NCBI RefSeq assembly: GCF_004834005.1
Contig: NZ_STFF01000005.1
Location: forward strand, 310,001 to 374,000
DNA from: Niastella caeni
Lineage (GTDB): Bacteria > Bacteroidota > Bacteroidia > Chitinophagales > Chitinophagaceae
Length of the DNA stretch: 64,000 bases
Direction: 5' to 3'
Below, piece by piece: positions 1-9,295 of the stretch. The stretch's first letter is position 1; each line of letters opens with the position of its first letter. The notes below the pieces were generated by a model. That model saw only the letters and a list, made by a program, of their open reading frames with translations, had not been told where the DNA came from and ran no database searches. The translations under genes and the position numbers were made by a program.

Positions 1-129
1 GAATTAAGTAAAGAACAACAACGGCTCATTGCTGCGCAGAAGCAAAAAATAGAAGAACAGGATAAAAAAATAATTGCCCTGCAACAGCAACTGGATGAAA
101 TTAAAAAATTACTGCTCAAGTCAAAATAG
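1..129 (+). CDS. C-terminal end of a coiled-coil (probably tail-fibre-like) protein, partial
   Basis: Only the last 42 codons are in the window, ending in TAG at 127-129. The peptide is almost entirely a Lys/Glu/Gln-rich coiled coil with heptad-like spacing and ends in LLLKSK. It closely resembles the C-terminal tail of the next gene (ends in IKQLLQKLK), which follows 15 bases later on the same strand. I therefore infer that it is a paralogue of the S74-chaperone protein at 145-1485. The function of the missing upstream part cannot be seen here. Confidence 0.7.
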   Translation, partial: ELSKEQQRLIAAQKQKIEEQDKKIIALQQQLDEIKKLLLKSK

Positions 130-144
130 TGCCCAATAGTAAAA

Positions 145-1485
145 ATGAAAACTGGAAAAATGACAAAATATTACATTGCTTTTCTGGCCCTGATAATGTT
201 TATGACGCCTTGTGTGGCTCAAAATGTAGCCATCAATGAAGATGGCTCTTTGCCTGATCCCAAAGCGATCCTTGATGTTAAATCATACACTAAGGGAGTA
301 TTGATTCCACGCATGAGCTCGGCCGACAGATGGGCCATAAAGGCACCAAAAGGTTTGTTGGTATACGATACAACCACCAATTCGTTTTGGTACAGTTCAC
401 AATTGGTTGTGGTTACACCTGATTCTTCATACACCGTTTGGGAAAACCTGGCAACCGGGTACGGCTGGTCGGTGGGAGGTAACCATATTGGTGACTCTAA
501 TTCAAGTTATTTAGGAACCAAAAATAGAATTCCCTTAAGGATAAAAGTAAATGCGGTTAATGCAGGTATTATTGACCCCGTAGGTAAAAATACTTTTTGG
601 GGTTATGAGTCTGGTACTTTTACTCCTGCTTACCGGTTAGATACACCAGGCATTTGTAATACAGGTACAGGAAACCTTTCATTGCATTACAATAACAACG
701 GATCTTATAATACTGCAGCCGGAGATAAAGCTATGATGCGCAATAGAAGTGGCAACTTCAATACAGCAACAGGTGCAAATGCATTGCATTACAATACTAC
801 GGGAAACACCAATGTGGCAAATGGGTCAGGTGCATTGTATGTGAACTCTACAGGTAGTTTAAATACGGCAGTTGGCGGCCTGGCATTGTATAATAATCGT
901 ACGGGATCATATAATACAGGCATAGGTTATAACACCTCTTTAACCAGAGATAGTTTTTCAAATGCCACCGCAATTGGCTATGGAGCAATTGTGAACGCGT
1001 CGAACAAAGTTCGGATTGGTAACAGCGCTGTAACCAGTATTGAAGGTCCCGTAGCATTTTCAGTTGTTTCGGATGGCCGCTTCAAATACAGTGTAAAGGA
1101 AGATGTGAAAGGACTTGATTTTATTTTACAATTACGTCCTGTTACTTACCAGTTTGATGTAAAAAGATTTAACACCCAATACAGCCTGTCTGGTATTGCC
1201 AATGAAAATGGTAACGGAAATTATGCATTGCAGACGGCTTATGATGAAGCCTCCAGCATACGCCGCAGCGGGTTCATTGCCCAGGAAGTAGAGAAAGCTG
1301 CGGTGGCATCCGGATACAATTTCAGCGGGGTCGTTCAACCCAAAACAGCACAGGAACATTATAGCCTGAGTTATGAAGCTTTTGTAGTACCGCTGGTAAA
1401 GGCCGTTCAGGAGTTAAGTGAAAAGAATAAAAAACTGGAACAGGAAATTGCAGAAATAAAGCAGTTGCTGCAAAAGTTAAAATAA
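145..1485 (+). CDS. Secreted tail-fibre-like protein with C-terminal S74 intramolecular chaperone domain
   Basis: A 446-residue protein starting with a signal peptide (hydrophobic core about residues 8-22, cut near VAQ). Residues about 160-275 hold short repeats of the type NTAxGxxAL, like the trimeric left-handed beta-roll heads of adhesins. Residues about 309-415 match the peptidase S74 chaperone module of phage tail spikes. S309 followed by D310 and K314 keeps the Ser/Lys spacing of the self-cleaving endosialidase chaperones. The last 40 residues are a coiled coil. In known S74 proteins this domain trimerises the fibre and then cuts itself off; here the protein is probably an exported surface trimer. 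An ATG five codons downstream (160) is an alternative start. The preceding truncated gene looks like a paralogue. Confidence 0.82.
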   Translation: MKTGKMTKYYIAFLALIMFMTPCVAQNVAINEDGSLPDPKAILDVKSYTKGVLIPRMSSADRWAIKAPKGLLVYDTTTNSFWYSSQLVVVTPDSSYTVWENLATGYGWSVGGNHIGDSNSSYLGTKNRIPLRIKVNAVNAGIIDPVGKNTFWGYESGTFTPAYRLDTPGICNTGTGNLSLHYNNNGSYNTAAGDKAMMRNRSGNFNTATGANALHYNTTGNTNVANGSGALYVNSTGSLNTAVGGLALYNNRTGSYNTGIGYNTSLTRDSFSNATAIGYGAIVNASNKVRIGNSAVTSIEGPVAFSVVSDGRFKYSVKEDVKGLDFILQLRPVTYQFDVKRFNTQYSLSGIANENGNGNYALQTAYDEASSIRRSGFIAQEVEKAAVASGYNFSGVVQPKTAQEHYSLSYEAFVVPLVKAVQELSEKNKKLEQEIAEIKQLLQKLK

Positions 1486-1511
1486 TTATTATCTCACCGA
1501 TAAGCACCAAT

Positions 1512-2654
1512 ATGGCATTAAAAAATTATTTGAGGGCGATAACATACAAGTGTTTGGTAATTGTATTGCCCATTGGGGTATGTGCACAAGGCATACATAT
1601 TACACCGGGCGCTAACGTGGTGTTGAACGGAAATGTTAAACTGGTATTGAATAACGCCGGCCTTATCACCAATGGAAATTTTGAACCTGGCCTAAGCACT
1701 ATCCTATTAACCGGAGCAGGTACTGATCAATCATGGCTCGGGGGCAGCGCTGCTGCCTCCTTTTTCAAAATTATCATCAACCGGCAGGCAGACGTAATGT
1801 TGAGGGGTAGTATCAATATTAACGATACCCTTTCAATGATCAAAGGAAACCTGCAATTGAACAATTATACCATCAACCTGAACGGATTTCTTTCAGGCGA
1901 AAGCAATCAGTCTTCAGTTACCGGCACCAGCGGTGGCGCTATTCGGGTAACAACCAAACTGAATGCGCCACTCGAAGTAAACCCGGGTAATATTGGCGTA
2001 GATATTTCCAGTTTATCGAACCTGGGCAAGGTAGTTATTGAAAGGCGGCATGTACAACAAATGCTGACCAAAGGCATGCAGGGTATTCAGCGTTATTTTC
2101 AAATCACTGCGTCCAATAATTCCCAGTTAAATGCTACGCTGCGTTTTTTTTACCTCGATAAAGAGCTGGCAGGGACCAATGAATCTTCATTAACGCTGTG
2201 GAAGGGCGCAGATCTGGGAAATTACTGGTTATTGAACGGAAGAGATAGTATTGATGTAACAGCTAACTACGTAGTAAAAACCGGCATCGATCATTTCACC
2301 CGTTATACGCTGGGCCCTGAAACTGCTGATCAATTGTCACGTGTTGCCGGTCCTGGTAAACCAGAACAATTGTCTCAGTCAGACAGCCTTCGGAACTTAG
2401 CTTTTTTCAAGCCGGTAACAACAATGCAGGTATATCCTAATCCTTTGCATGAGCAATTCAGGATGGCATTGTTCAGTGATTCCCAAAAAGAGTATACCAT
2501 CAATCTTTATGACCAGTATGGGCATTTGTTGCAAACCAAAAAGATATGGTGCCGTTCAGGAATGAACCACATACCCTGGAATGTAAGCAAATATGCCCCT
2601 GGGATTTATTATCTCGTATTTGAGAACCGGGCTATAAAACTTATAAAGAAATAA
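1512..2654 (+). CDS. T9SS-sorted secreted protein of unknown function
   Basis: A 380-residue protein with an N-terminal signal peptide (about residues 1-26, ending CAQ). The middle is beta-rich, with LNGNVKLVLNNAGL-type strands and an NINDTL motif often seen in Bacteroidota surface proteins. The last ~80 residues are a type A T9SS sorting domain: QVYPNPLHEQF, then NLYDQYGHLL, then GIYYLVF and a terminal IKLIKK. This tail directs export across the outer membrane through the Por secretion machinery. It starts 26 bases after the S74 protein on the same strand, so the two may be co-transcribed. No catalytic motif was recognised. Confidence 0.8.
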   Translation: MALKNYLRAITYKCLVIVLPIGVCAQGIHITPGANVVLNGNVKLVLNNAGLITNGNFEPGLSTILLTGAGTDQSWLGGSAAASFFKIIINRQADVMLRGSININDTLSMIKGNLQLNNYTINLNGFLSGESNQSSVTGTSGGAIRVTTKLNAPLEVNPGNIGVDISSLSNLGKVVIERRHVQQMLTKGMQGIQRYFQITASNNSQLNATLRFFYLDKELAGTNESSLTLWKGADLGNYWLLNGRDSIDVTANYVVKTGIDHFTRYTLGPETADQLSRVAGPGKPEQLSQSDSLRNLAFFKPVTTMQVYPNPLHEQFRMALFSDSQKEYTINLYDQYGHLLQTKKIWCRSGMNHIPWNVSKYAPGIYYLVFENRAIKLIKK

Positions 2655-2740
2655 CAGGTAATAAAAGAACACATAAATAGTACTAACCCTTACACTATAA
2701 ATAAACAACCTTCCTTTGAAATTAAAAATCTGTACCTACT

Positions 2741-4303
2741 ATGAAAATTATGATCATTAATCGCCCCGAATTAACAGCAATGATTGTTGCTGCCCTGTTA
2801 AGTTTATTTTCCTGTAAAAAAGACAGCAATGGAACAGAACCGGCAACGGCAATAACCGGTTTTAGTGCGGATACGGCATGGATTGGTAAGATCATTACCA
2901 TTAATGGAAAAGGCTTTAGCGCCACGGCAGCAGACAATTCAGTTCGAATAGGCAGCACAGTAATTAATGAAGTTGTAGAAGCTTCCGCCACCTCATTAAC
3001 AATAAAAATACCGGCTGGCACAACCAGCGGAAAAGTATTTGTAAAGGTAAATGGCGTAGAAAAAGAAAGTGCTAAAGACCTGGTTATCGTAAATCAGTTG
3101 GTGTGGCATAAAATGCTGGGCGGAAAAGAAACTGATTTTGCAGTATCAACGGCGCCTACTGCTGATGGCGGTTATTTGATAGCAGGTTATAGCGAAAGCA
3201 CCGATGGTGATGTAACGGGTAATCATGGGGACTATGATTATTGGGTGGTGAAACTGAATGCCGACAGAACTATTGCGTGGCAAAGATCATTAGGTGGATC
3301 TGGTGATGATAATTTAATCAAAATGATACCGCTGGCGGATGGCGGGTGTTTGCTGGCCGGGTATACAATAAGCACGGATGGTGATGTAACCGGTAATCAT
3401 GGCAACAGTGATTGTTGGATAGTAAAGCTGAATGCCGCTGGTGCTATGGTATGGCAGAAAACGCTTGGCGGCTCCAGACAGGATAGACCAGGCTCTGTTA
3501 TTGCTATTCCAGGTGGTTATATGGTGGTGGGGTATACAGGCAGTAATGATGGCGATGTGACCGGCAATCATGGAGGTTACGACTTTTGGGTGGTGAAGCT
3601 GAATGAAAGCGGAACGATCATTAGCCAAAAAACTTTCGGTGGAACTGGTAACGAATATGCCTCTGATATAACCCCCACTTCAGATGGCGGTTACCTTGTA
3701 GGGGGCAGAACAAACAGTACCGATGGCGAGGTTACGGGTAATCATGGTGGCCTGGATATCTGGGTAGTGAAACTGAATGCTGCTGGTAATGCCGAATGGC
3801 AAAAAACGTACGGTGGTACCGGAAGTGAAGCTATGCAATCGATACTCACTACTTCAGACGGGGGCGCAGTTATGGCCGGCTATACGAATAGTTTAAATGG
3901 TGATGTTACAGGTGTTCGTGGTGGTTTAGACTGCTGGATTACCAAATTAAACAGCAGCGGTGCTATTGTATGGCAAAAGACGCTGGGTGGTTCCGCAGAT
4001 GAACATGCCTATTCAATTGTCGCTGCTCAAAACGGCGGATTCGCCATAGCCGGACTTACAGCCAGTTCAGATGGCGATGTAACCGGTTTTCATGCAGGTA
4101 CTGATAGCTGGGTGGTGCGTTTAAATGCCAATGGCGGCATTGTATGGCAAAAAACAGTGGGCGGTTCTAACCTGGATAATTCCTATGCTATTGCTGCCTC
4201 AGGTAACAGCTTTATAGTGGCAGGAATAGCAAGAAGTACGGATGGGGATTTAAGCGGCGTGCACGGTGATTACGATTTTTGGTTGTATAAAATATTGGAT
4301 TAA
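2741..4303 (+). CDS. Lipoprotein with IPT/TIG domain and seven propeller-like repeats, copy 1 of 3
   Basis: A 520-residue lipoprotein; the lipobox LFSC puts the lipidated Cys at residue 25, followed by KKDS. Residues about 38-116 form an IPT/TIG immunoglobulin-like domain (ITGFSADTAWIGKIITING). The rest is seven repeats of about 58 residues with the pattern LGGxxxD...DGGYLVAGYTxSxDGDVTGNHGxxDYWVVKLN...IxWQK. Seven repeats of this size suggest a seven-bladed beta-propeller. It probably sits on the outer membrane; there is no T9SS tail. It heads a tandem array of three paralogues. No enzyme motif is visible; binding of a glycan or protein partner is a guess. Confidence 0.82.
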   Translation: MKIMIINRPELTAMIVAALLSLFSCKKDSNGTEPATAITGFSADTAWIGKIITINGKGFSATAADNSVRIGSTVINEVVEASATSLTIKIPAGTTSGKVFVKVNGVEKESAKDLVIVNQLVWHKMLGGKETDFAVSTAPTADGGYLIAGYSESTDGDVTGNHGDYDYWVVKLNADRTIAWQRSLGGSGDDNLIKMIPLADGGCLLAGYTISTDGDVTGNHGNSDCWIVKLNAAGAMVWQKTLGGSRQDRPGSVIAIPGGYMVVGYTGSNDGDVTGNHGGYDFWVVKLNESGTIISQKTFGGTGNEYASDITPTSDGGYLVGGRTNSTDGEVTGNHGGLDIWVVKLNAAGNAEWQKTYGGTGSEAMQSILTTSDGGAVMAGYTNSLNGDVTGVRGGLDCWITKLNSSGAIVWQKTLGGSADEHAYSIVAAQNGGFAIAGLTASSDGDVTGFHAGTDSWVVRLNANGGIVWQKTVGGSNLDNSYAIAASGNSFIVAGIARSTDGDLSGVHGDYDFWLYKILD

Positions 4304-4345
4304 TAAATCACAAATTATCACTGAAATCAAAGATCAGTACCTACT

Positions 4346-5908
4346 ATGAAACACATGATCATTAATAGCCCCGCGGTAACAGCAATGATTGTTGCTGCCC
4401 TGTTAAGTTTATTTTCCTGTAAAAAGGACAGTAAAGGAACAGAACCGGCAATAACCATAACCGGTTTTAGTGTTGATACGGCATGGATTGGTAAGATCAT
4501 AACCATTAATGGAAATGGCTTTAGCGCCACTGCAGCAGATAATTCGGTTCGAATAGGCAGCACGGTAGTTAAAGAAGTTGTAGAAGCTTCCAATACCTCA
4601 TTAACAATAAAAATACCGGCTGGCGCTACCAGCGGGAAAGTATTTGTAAAAGTAAATGGTGTAGAAAAAGCGAGCGCTAAAGACCTAATTATCGTAAATC
4701 AATTGGTTTGGCATAAACTGCTGGGTGGAAATAATACTGATTATGCAGTATCGGCGGAGCCCACAGCCGATGGCGGTTGCCTGGTGGCAGGGTTTAGCAA
4801 AAGCACAGATGGAGATGTGACAGGTAATCATGGCAATTATGATTATTGGGTAGTGAAACTAAATGCCGACAGAACAATTGCCTGGCAAAAAACTTTTGGT
4901 GGATCAGGCGATGATTTTATATACAAAATGATTCCGCTGGCAGATGGTGGGTGCGTGCTGGCCGGGTATTCATTAAGCACGAATGGCGATGTGACCGGTA
5001 ATCACGGCAACGCTGATATCTGGATCGTTAAGCTGAATGCTGCTGGCGCTATTGTATGGCAGAAAACACTTGGCGGATCCAATATTGATATGGCATCATC
5101 TGTAATTGCTACTTCAGATGGCTATGTAGTGTCTGGATATACAGTAAGTAATGATGGAGATGTAACCGGTAACCATGGTGATTATGATTTTTGGGTGGTG
5201 AAGCTGAATGAAAGCGGCACGATCATCTGGCAAAAAACTTTCGGTGGAACTGGTAGCGATTATGCCAATTCAATAATCGCTACATCAGATGGCGGTTATC
5301 TTGTAGGGGGCAGAACAAGCAGTACAGATGGCGATGTTACGGGCAATCATGGCAGTGTAGATTGTTGGTTGGTGAAACTGAATGCCACTGGTAATGCCGA
5401 ATGGAAGAAAACATATGGCGGTACAGACCGCGAATCTATTGAATCAATGCTGCCTACCTCAGATGGCGGTACAATTATAGCCGGCTATACGAATAGTTTG
5501 AATGGTGATGTTACCGGTAATCATGGTAATACTGATTGCTGGGTTGCCAAATTAAACAGCAGCGGTGCTATCGTATGGCAAAAAACACTGGGCGGCAAGT
5601 CAGATGAGCAGGCTCTTTCAATTGCTCCTGCACAAAACGGCGGATTTGCCATAGCTGGTTTTACAAGCAGTACCGATGGCGATGTTACCGCCTTTCATGG
5701 CAGTAACGATAGTTGGGTAGTGCGTTTAAATACCAATGGCGCTATAGTATGGCAAAAAGCTGTAGGAGGTTCCCAGGTAGATGATTCCTATGCTATTGCT
5801 GCTTCGGGCAACAGCTTTATAGTGGCAGGCATGTCAAAAAGTACGAATGGCGATATAAGTGGAGGGCATGGGGATGCGGATTTTTGGGTGTATAAAATAT
5901 TAGATTAA
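4346..5908 (+). CDS. Lipoprotein with IPT/TIG domain and seven propeller-like repeats, copy 2 of 3
   Basis: Same length (520 residues) and architecture as its upstream neighbour: lipobox with Cys25, an IPT/TIG domain at about residues 38-116, and seven ~58-residue DGDVTGNHG repeats. It starts exactly 1605 bases after copy 1, and the ~25 bases before the ATG are nearly the same in all copies, so the duplication unit included the leader. Changes are scattered along the length rather than clustered, with the central repeats kept closest. The gap to copy 1 is 42 bases, which fits one transcript. Function unknown. Confidence 0.82.
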   Translation: MKHMIINSPAVTAMIVAALLSLFSCKKDSKGTEPAITITGFSVDTAWIGKIITINGNGFSATAADNSVRIGSTVVKEVVEASNTSLTIKIPAGATSGKVFVKVNGVEKASAKDLIIVNQLVWHKLLGGNNTDYAVSAEPTADGGCLVAGFSKSTDGDVTGNHGNYDYWVVKLNADRTIAWQKTFGGSGDDFIYKMIPLADGGCVLAGYSLSTNGDVTGNHGNADIWIVKLNAAGAIVWQKTLGGSNIDMASSVIATSDGYVVSGYTVSNDGDVTGNHGDYDFWVVKLNESGTIIWQKTFGGTGSDYANSIIATSDGGYLVGGRTSSTDGDVTGNHGSVDCWLVKLNATGNAEWKKTYGGTDRESIESMLPTSDGGTIIAGYTNSLNGDVTGNHGNTDCWVAKLNSSGAIVWQKTLGGKSDEQALSIAPAQNGGFAIAGFTSSTDGDVTAFHGSNDSWVVRLNTNGAIVWQKAVGGSQVDDSYAIAASGNSFIVAGMSKSTNGDISGGHGDADFWVYKILD

Positions 5909-5950
5909 TTAATCACAAATTATCTCTGAAATCAAAAATCAGTATCAACT

Positions 5951-7519
5951 ATGAAACGCATGATCATTAATCGCCCGGCACTAACAGCAATGATTGTTGC
6001 TGCCCTGTTAAGTTTATTATCCTGTAAAAAAGATAGTAAAGGAACAGAGCCGCCAATAACAGGTTTTAGTGCAGATACAGTATGGATTGGTAAAATCATT
6101 ACCATTAATGGAAACGGCTTTAGCTCCACTGCCACCGAGAATTCGGTTCGAATAGGCAGCACGATAGTTACAGAAGTTTTAGAAGCTTCCGCTACTTCAT
6201 TAACCATTAAAGTGCCGGCAGGCGCTACCAGTGGAAAAGTATATGTAAGTGTGAATGGAAAAGAAAATTCCAGTTCCGGCAACTTGACTATAGTAAATCA
6301 AATGGCCTGGCAAAAAGCATTGGGAGGCACAAACAGTGATATTGGTGTTGCGGTAGCCTCGTCTTCTGACGGGGGTTATCTGCTAGCAGGCTATACAAAT
6401 AGCTCGGATGGAGATGTAAGCAACAACTATGGCAACTACGATTTCTGGATAGTAAAGCTGAATGCTGATCGCACTATTGCCTGGCAGAAAGTATTGGGAG
6501 GAAGCGGCGAGGATCGTGCAAACAGCATAGTGGCATTAGCCGATGGAGGATGTGTTGTGGCCGGCTATACAACCAGCACAGATGGCGAAGTAACCGGCAA
6601 TCATGGGCGAAGTGACTACTGGATAATAAAGTTGAATGCGAGTGGCAAAATCGTATGGAAGAGTATTTTTGGCGGATCAGGGAATGATGAAGCTACCTCT
6701 ATTGTATCAAATCCCGGTGGTGGTTATACAGTGGCCGGATATTCTTCAAGCATTGATGGCAATGTATCAAATAACCGTGGTCGCATTGACTATTGGGTAG
6801 TATGGCTGGATGAAAATGGCGCTCTTATCAACCAGAAAACGTATGGTGGAGGCGGTGATGACCTGGCCCGATCATTAATAACTACATCAGATGGGGGGTA
6901 CCTGGTAGCAGGTTCAACAAGCAGTACAAATGGCAATGTAACTGGTAATCACGGTGGTAATGATTATTGGATACTGAAACTGAATGCTGCCGGCAGTATC
7001 GAATGGCAAAAAGCGTTAGGTGGTACCGGTTCAGAAGTTGCACATTCAATCATGGCTGCTTCAGATGGCAGTAGCGTAATAGCCGGTTATACAAACAGCA
7101 CAGATGGCGATGTAACCGGTAATCATGGCAGGGACGATTACTGGATCGTTAAATTAAACGCAAATGGTACGATGGCATGGCAAAAAGCGCTGGGTGGTTC
7201 CAGTGCTGATCAGGCGCTCGCGATAACGTCGGCAAAAGATGGAGGTTGTGCGGTAGCAGGCATAACACATAGTTTAGATGGCGATGTAACCGGCAATCAT
7301 GGCACTGCTAGCGACAGTTGGATAGTTCGGCTGAATGCTGGAGGTTCTGTTGTTTGGAAAAAAGCATTGGGTGGTACGCGGGGAGAAACTACTTATGGCA
7401 TCGCTACCATAGGAAAAAATTTTATTGCAGCAGGATATTCACATAGTGCTGACGGCGACGTGAGTGGTGTGCATGGCACTGTTGAGGTAGACCTATGGCT
7501 GTTTAATTTACTGGATTAA
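5951..7519 (+). CDS. Lipoprotein with IPT/TIG domain and seven propeller-like repeats, copy 3 of 3
   Basis: A 522-residue lipoprotein with lipobox LLSC (Cys25), an IPT/TIG domain at about residues 36-115 and seven propeller-like repeats. It is the most divergent of the three: the first repeat reads DGDVSNNYG, the third NVSNNRG, and two small insertions (GTASDS and GTVEVD) lengthen the last repeats. Its start is again exactly 1605 bases after that of copy 2. Divergence of copy 3 against the close similarity of copies 1 and 2 suggests two successive duplications or later gene conversion between the first two. Confidence 0.82.
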   Translation: MKRMIINRPALTAMIVAALLSLLSCKKDSKGTEPPITGFSADTVWIGKIITINGNGFSSTATENSVRIGSTIVTEVLEASATSLTIKVPAGATSGKVYVSVNGKENSSSGNLTIVNQMAWQKALGGTNSDIGVAVASSSDGGYLLAGYTNSSDGDVSNNYGNYDFWIVKLNADRTIAWQKVLGGSGEDRANSIVALADGGCVVAGYTTSTDGEVTGNHGRSDYWIIKLNASGKIVWKSIFGGSGNDEATSIVSNPGGGYTVAGYSSSIDGNVSNNRGRIDYWVVWLDENGALINQKTYGGGGDDLARSLITTSDGGYLVAGSTSSTNGNVTGNHGGNDYWILKLNAAGSIEWQKALGGTGSEVAHSIMAASDGSSVIAGYTNSTDGDVTGNHGRDDYWIVKLNANGTMAWQKALGGSSADQALAITSAKDGGCAVAGITHSLDGDVTGNHGTASDSWIVRLNAGGSVVWKKALGGTRGETTYGIATIGKNFIAAGYSHSADGDVSGVHGTVEVDLWLFNLLD

Positions 7520-7742
7520 TAAATAGCAATTAAACTTCATAGCTCTGGTGTTGTACCAGTTTTTTAAAGACAATGTTTTTTAATTAGCAAAGCCCCATAT
7601 CCTTAATATCCCGATCTCATTCGGAGATGGACCTGAGGCAAAGCAAGACTCATCGTTTCATGAGCAACCCGAAGGCTACCGGGAGAAACGTATTGTCGAA
7701 ACGCTGCTTAATTAAACTACATTAGTTATTAGTGGGTTGAAG
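7520..7742 (+). other. Structured intergenic stretch
   Basis: No credible gene lies here. Two small hairpins are visible: ATCTC/GAGAT (7614-7618 with 7624-7628) and CTCAT/ATGAG (7649-7653 with 7660-7664). A CCCG/CGGG pair follows (7668-7671 with 7680-7683). The CGTTTC loop of the second hairpin is complementary to GAAACG at 7685-7690 and again at 7698-7703, so a pseudoknot is possible. It could be a leader or a small RNA ending at the terminator that follows. Confidence 0.35.
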
Positions 7743-7772
7743 ACCCCGACATTCGTCGGGGTTTAATTTTTT
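7743..7772 (+). terminator. Rho-independent terminator
   Basis: A perfect stem CCCCGAC/GTCGGGG (7744-7750 with 7755-7761) closes on an ATTC loop and is followed by a T-rich run. It ends the transcript of the three lipoproteins, or a small RNA from the intergenic stretch just before it, ahead of the MurC-like gene. Confidence 0.85.
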
Positions 7773-7846
7773 AATAGCTGCTTTGAAGGTCATTTAAGGT
7801 GGGCAAAAAAACGCAAAAAGTTGCAGTAAATTCCTTTAATTGCAGT

Positions 7847-9226
7847 ATGATCTCTTCTATAAATGATTTTAAGAACCCGTTCTTTATAGGAATAGCCGGC
7901 AGCGGAATGAGCGCTATTGCCCAGTACCTCAAGGGAATTGGTAAAAATGTTTCGGGTAGCGACCGTTTCTTCAACGCAGACGAATACAACGAAACAAAAG
8001 CCAAGTTGGAAGCAGAAGGTATTGCCTGTTTTCCCCAGGATGGGAGCGGTATCACTAACAACACCGACCTTGTGGTTGTTTCTACAGCAATAGAAGATAC
8101 GGTAGCAGAAGTTCAGAAAGCAAAGCAACTGAATATTCCCATTGTTAAGCGTTCTGAACTGCTGGCAATAATTGCCGCCAGTAAAAAAACGATAGCCATC
8201 GGGGGTACAAGCGGTAAAAGCACTACCACTGCCATGTTGTTTGATATTCTTGAATACGCAGGCTTACAGCCAAGCATTATCAGCGGGGCCGGATTGGTGA
8301 GTATTATTAAGCAGGGAAAGATTGGTAATGCCAAAGTAGGCGCAGGCGAGTGGCTGGTGATAGAAGCAGACGAAAGCGATGGCTCCATTGTTCAATATAA
8401 ACCGGAGATCGGGCTGTTATTGAACATTGACAAGGACCATAAAGAAATTGATGTGCTGCTCGACATTTTTAAAACGTATAAAGAGAACTCAAAGAAGTTT
8501 GTGGTAAACCAGTCGCACCCGCTTGCCAAAGAATTTTCGCAGGCCGCTAAACAGGATTTTTCATGGAATGGTAGCGATGCAGGATATAAAGCCACTGATT
8601 TTTCACAGGATGGACTGGTTATTTCTTTTAAAATAAATGGCGTGCCGTTTAAAATGAATCTTGTTGGAAAGCATAATATGGAGAATGCGCTTGCTGCTGC
8701 AGCCCTTGCCGCTCAAACAGGTGTGCCGTTGGCGACTTCCGCTGAATCACTGAACAGGTATGAGGGCATTTACCGCCGTAACCAGGTATTAGGAAACAAG
8801 AACGGGGTATGGGTAATAGATGATTTTGCGCATAACCCGGTAAAATGCGCTGCCGCTATCCAGGCTTGTCAGCCGATTGCACCAAAGGTTATTGCCTGGT
8901 TTCAGCCTCACGGGTATGGTCCCACAAGATTTCTGCGCAATGATTTCGTGCATGAAATTGCCAGTGTACTTCGCCCGGAAGATGAAATATGGATGAGCGA
9001 GATATTTTACGCAGGAGGAACAGCCGTAAAAGATATTTCTGCCAATGATCTTATCAACGATCTGAAAGCATTAAATAAACCAGCCTTTTTTATTGAAGAT
9101 AGAAATGACTTTTTGGCTGCAGTTGGGCCACATTTGACCAACAACTGTGTACTGCTGTTAATGGGAGCAAGAGACCCGTCATTAGAGCAGTTTGCAAAAG
9201 AGGTGTGGAATAAACTAACTGTTTAA
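7847..9226 (+). CDS. Mur ligase family protein, MurC-like
   Basis: The ATG at 7847 is preferred to an in-frame GTG at 7799, because the Rossmann strand FFIGIAGSGMSAIAQ then begins near residue 11, as in MurC. It gives 459 residues, the usual MurC/Mpl length. The ATP loop is GTSGKSTTT (residues 120-128), the central motif EADESDGS and the third-domain signature DDFAHNPVK. The C-terminal domain has FQPHGYGPTR. MurC joins L-Ala to UDP-MurNAc in peptidoglycan synthesis, while Mpl recycles murein tripeptide. The P-loop differs from the usual GTHGKT by Ser for His and Ser for Thr, and no cell-wall genes are adjacent. I therefore read it as a MurC-like paralogue whose substrate is uncertain. Confidence 0.72.
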   Translation: MISSINDFKNPFFIGIAGSGMSAIAQYLKGIGKNVSGSDRFFNADEYNETKAKLEAEGIACFPQDGSGITNNTDLVVVSTAIEDTVAEVQKAKQLNIPIVKRSELLAIIAASKKTIAIGGTSGKSTTTAMLFDILEYAGLQPSIISGAGLVSIIKQGKIGNAKVGAGEWLVIEADESDGSIVQYKPEIGLLLNIDKDHKEIDVLLDIFKTYKENSKKFVVNQSHPLAKEFSQAAKQDFSWNGSDAGYKATDFSQDGLVISFKINGVPFKMNLVGKHNMENALAAAALAAQTGVPLATSAESLNRYEGIYRRNQVLGNKNGVWVIDDFAHNPVKCAAAIQACQPIAPKVIAWFQPHGYGPTRFLRNDFVHEIASVLRPEDEIWMSEIFYAGGTAVKDISANDLINDLKALNKPAFFIEDRNDFLAAVGPHLTNNCVLLLMGARDPSLEQFAKEVWNKLTV

Positions 9227-9262
9227 TAGTTGTCCGGTCAGAACTGCGAATCGGATTTTAAT

Positions 9263-9294
9263 GGCGTTCAAATCGAACGCCGTTTTTCGTTTTA
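9263..9294 (+). terminator. Rho-independent terminator
   Basis: Stem GGCGTTC/GAACGCC (9263-9269 with 9275-9281), loop AAATC, then a GTTTTTCGTTTT tail. It lies between the convergent MurC-like gene and the AraC-type regulator gene and best serves the plus-strand gene. Confidence 0.8.
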
Positions 9295-9295
9295 A

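Noticed and set aside
2655..2740. Strong TAnnTTTG promoter before the tandem lipoproteins
   Set aside because: A TTCCTTTG sequence is near, but it fits the -7 consensus only loosely and has no TTG at the -33 position.
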